A stretch of DNA of 64,000 nucleotides from Cyanoderma ruficeps (lineage: Eukaryota; Chordata; Aves; Passeriformes; Timaliidae): positions 9,711,426 to 9,775,425 of the forward strand of contig VZDJ01006585.1 in NCBI GenBank assembly GCA_008694505.1, in the 5' to 3' direction. A model generated the notes under the pieces. It saw only the letters and a program-made list of their open reading frames with translations, was not told the DNA's origin and did not search any database. This document shows positions 63,762-64,000 of the stretch, one piece after another. Made by a program: the position numbers and the translations under genes. How positions within the stretch are numbered: the first letter of the stretch is position 1; each line of letters starts with the position of its first letter.

Positions 63762-64000
63762 AACTGAAATATTTCCCAGAGGCAAAAAGTCTCTAAGGCA
63801 AGTAATTCTTGTCGACCCATTTTCTGAGCCAAGCTTTAGTGACCATCTAGCCGGCAAACCCAGCTGATCAGCACTTCACTATATATATTTCCTTCCGACA
63901 GAAACCTATCCAAACATGCAAAATTGTCTTTCCCTCCCTGCCTCTGAAATTTCTAAGTTCCTCTTCTGTAGAAATTCTCTTCTGTTTGCACAGATTATCT
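63762..64000. other. Right edge of window, unassigned
   Basis: The 240 bases after the LTR are moderately GC-balanced with no recognisable primer-binding site or gag frame. They may be unique flank or decayed internal retroviral sequence cut off by the window end. Confidence 0.4.

Noticed and set aside
1..64000. CRISPR array, operon, tRNA or rRNA genes
   Set aside because: There are no regularly spaced repeats, no bacterial gene layout, no tRNA A/B-box pair with a foldable cloverleaf, and no rRNA-like sequence.

Overview
The window reads as nuclear DNA of a bird, most likely a passerine. It is AT-rich and non-coding throughout, with no ribosomal, transfer or other structural RNA gene that I can recognise. 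The host call rests on the mobile elements. At least five fragments carry the 3' end of CR1, the dominant avian LINE, which ends in ATTCTATG-like repeats instead of poly(A). Several long terminal repeats (LTRs) also look like bird endogenous retroviruses. One carries the 3' hallmark of avian ERVL LTRs, one resembles the ERVK-like LTRs of songbirds with a long pyrimidine tract, and one ~500-bp copy has TG...CA ends. No mammalian repeats (Alu, MIR, L1), bacterial gene organisation, CRISPR array or plasmid feature was seen. Family names are from recognition by eye, without a database search.

Layout. From 1 to about 16.5 kb the DNA is single-copy-looking and AT-rich, with a possible decayed LTR end near 2.0-2.3 kb and several low-complexity tracts. 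A GC-richer block of unknown origin lies at 16.6-17.4 kb, and the 3' part of an ERVL-like LTR ends at 19066. From 19 to 41 kb there is mostly unique sequence with one internally deleted CR1 tail (27.2-27.4 kb). It also holds several stretches whose composition suggests conserved non-coding elements (22.5-23.0, 30.5-31.1 and 32.4-32.7 kb). From 41 to 51 kb repeats are denser: a CR1 tail remnant at 41.56 kb, an unidentified GC-richer block at 43.7-44.5 kb, CR1 at 44.8 kb, a 1.1-kb minus-strand LTR element at 47.3-48.4 kb and a minus-strand CR1 at 50.15-50.56 kb. From 51 to 64 kb there is a solo LTR (54.69-55.19 kb), a very long poly(T) run (57.93 kb), the longest CR1 fragment (58.78-59.31 kb), and two related LTRs in head-to-head inverted orientation at 61.5-61.95 and 63.32-63.76 kb.

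Genes. I support no protein-coding gene. The open frames are short (about 110 codons or fewer from an ATG), are often antisense to LTRs or inside CR1 or low-complexity DNA, and match no protein family I recognise. Three places deserve an exon check: a 48-nt segment with good splice sites at 25463-25510, and minus-strand open frames at 31211-31552 and about 33368-33700. The window looks like an intergenic or large-intron region (gene desert), where any function would be regulatory. I see no novel multi-gene system here. The best leads are the inverted LTR pair, the LTR-bounded 1.1-kb element, the poly(T) tract and the candidate exons and conserved elements.
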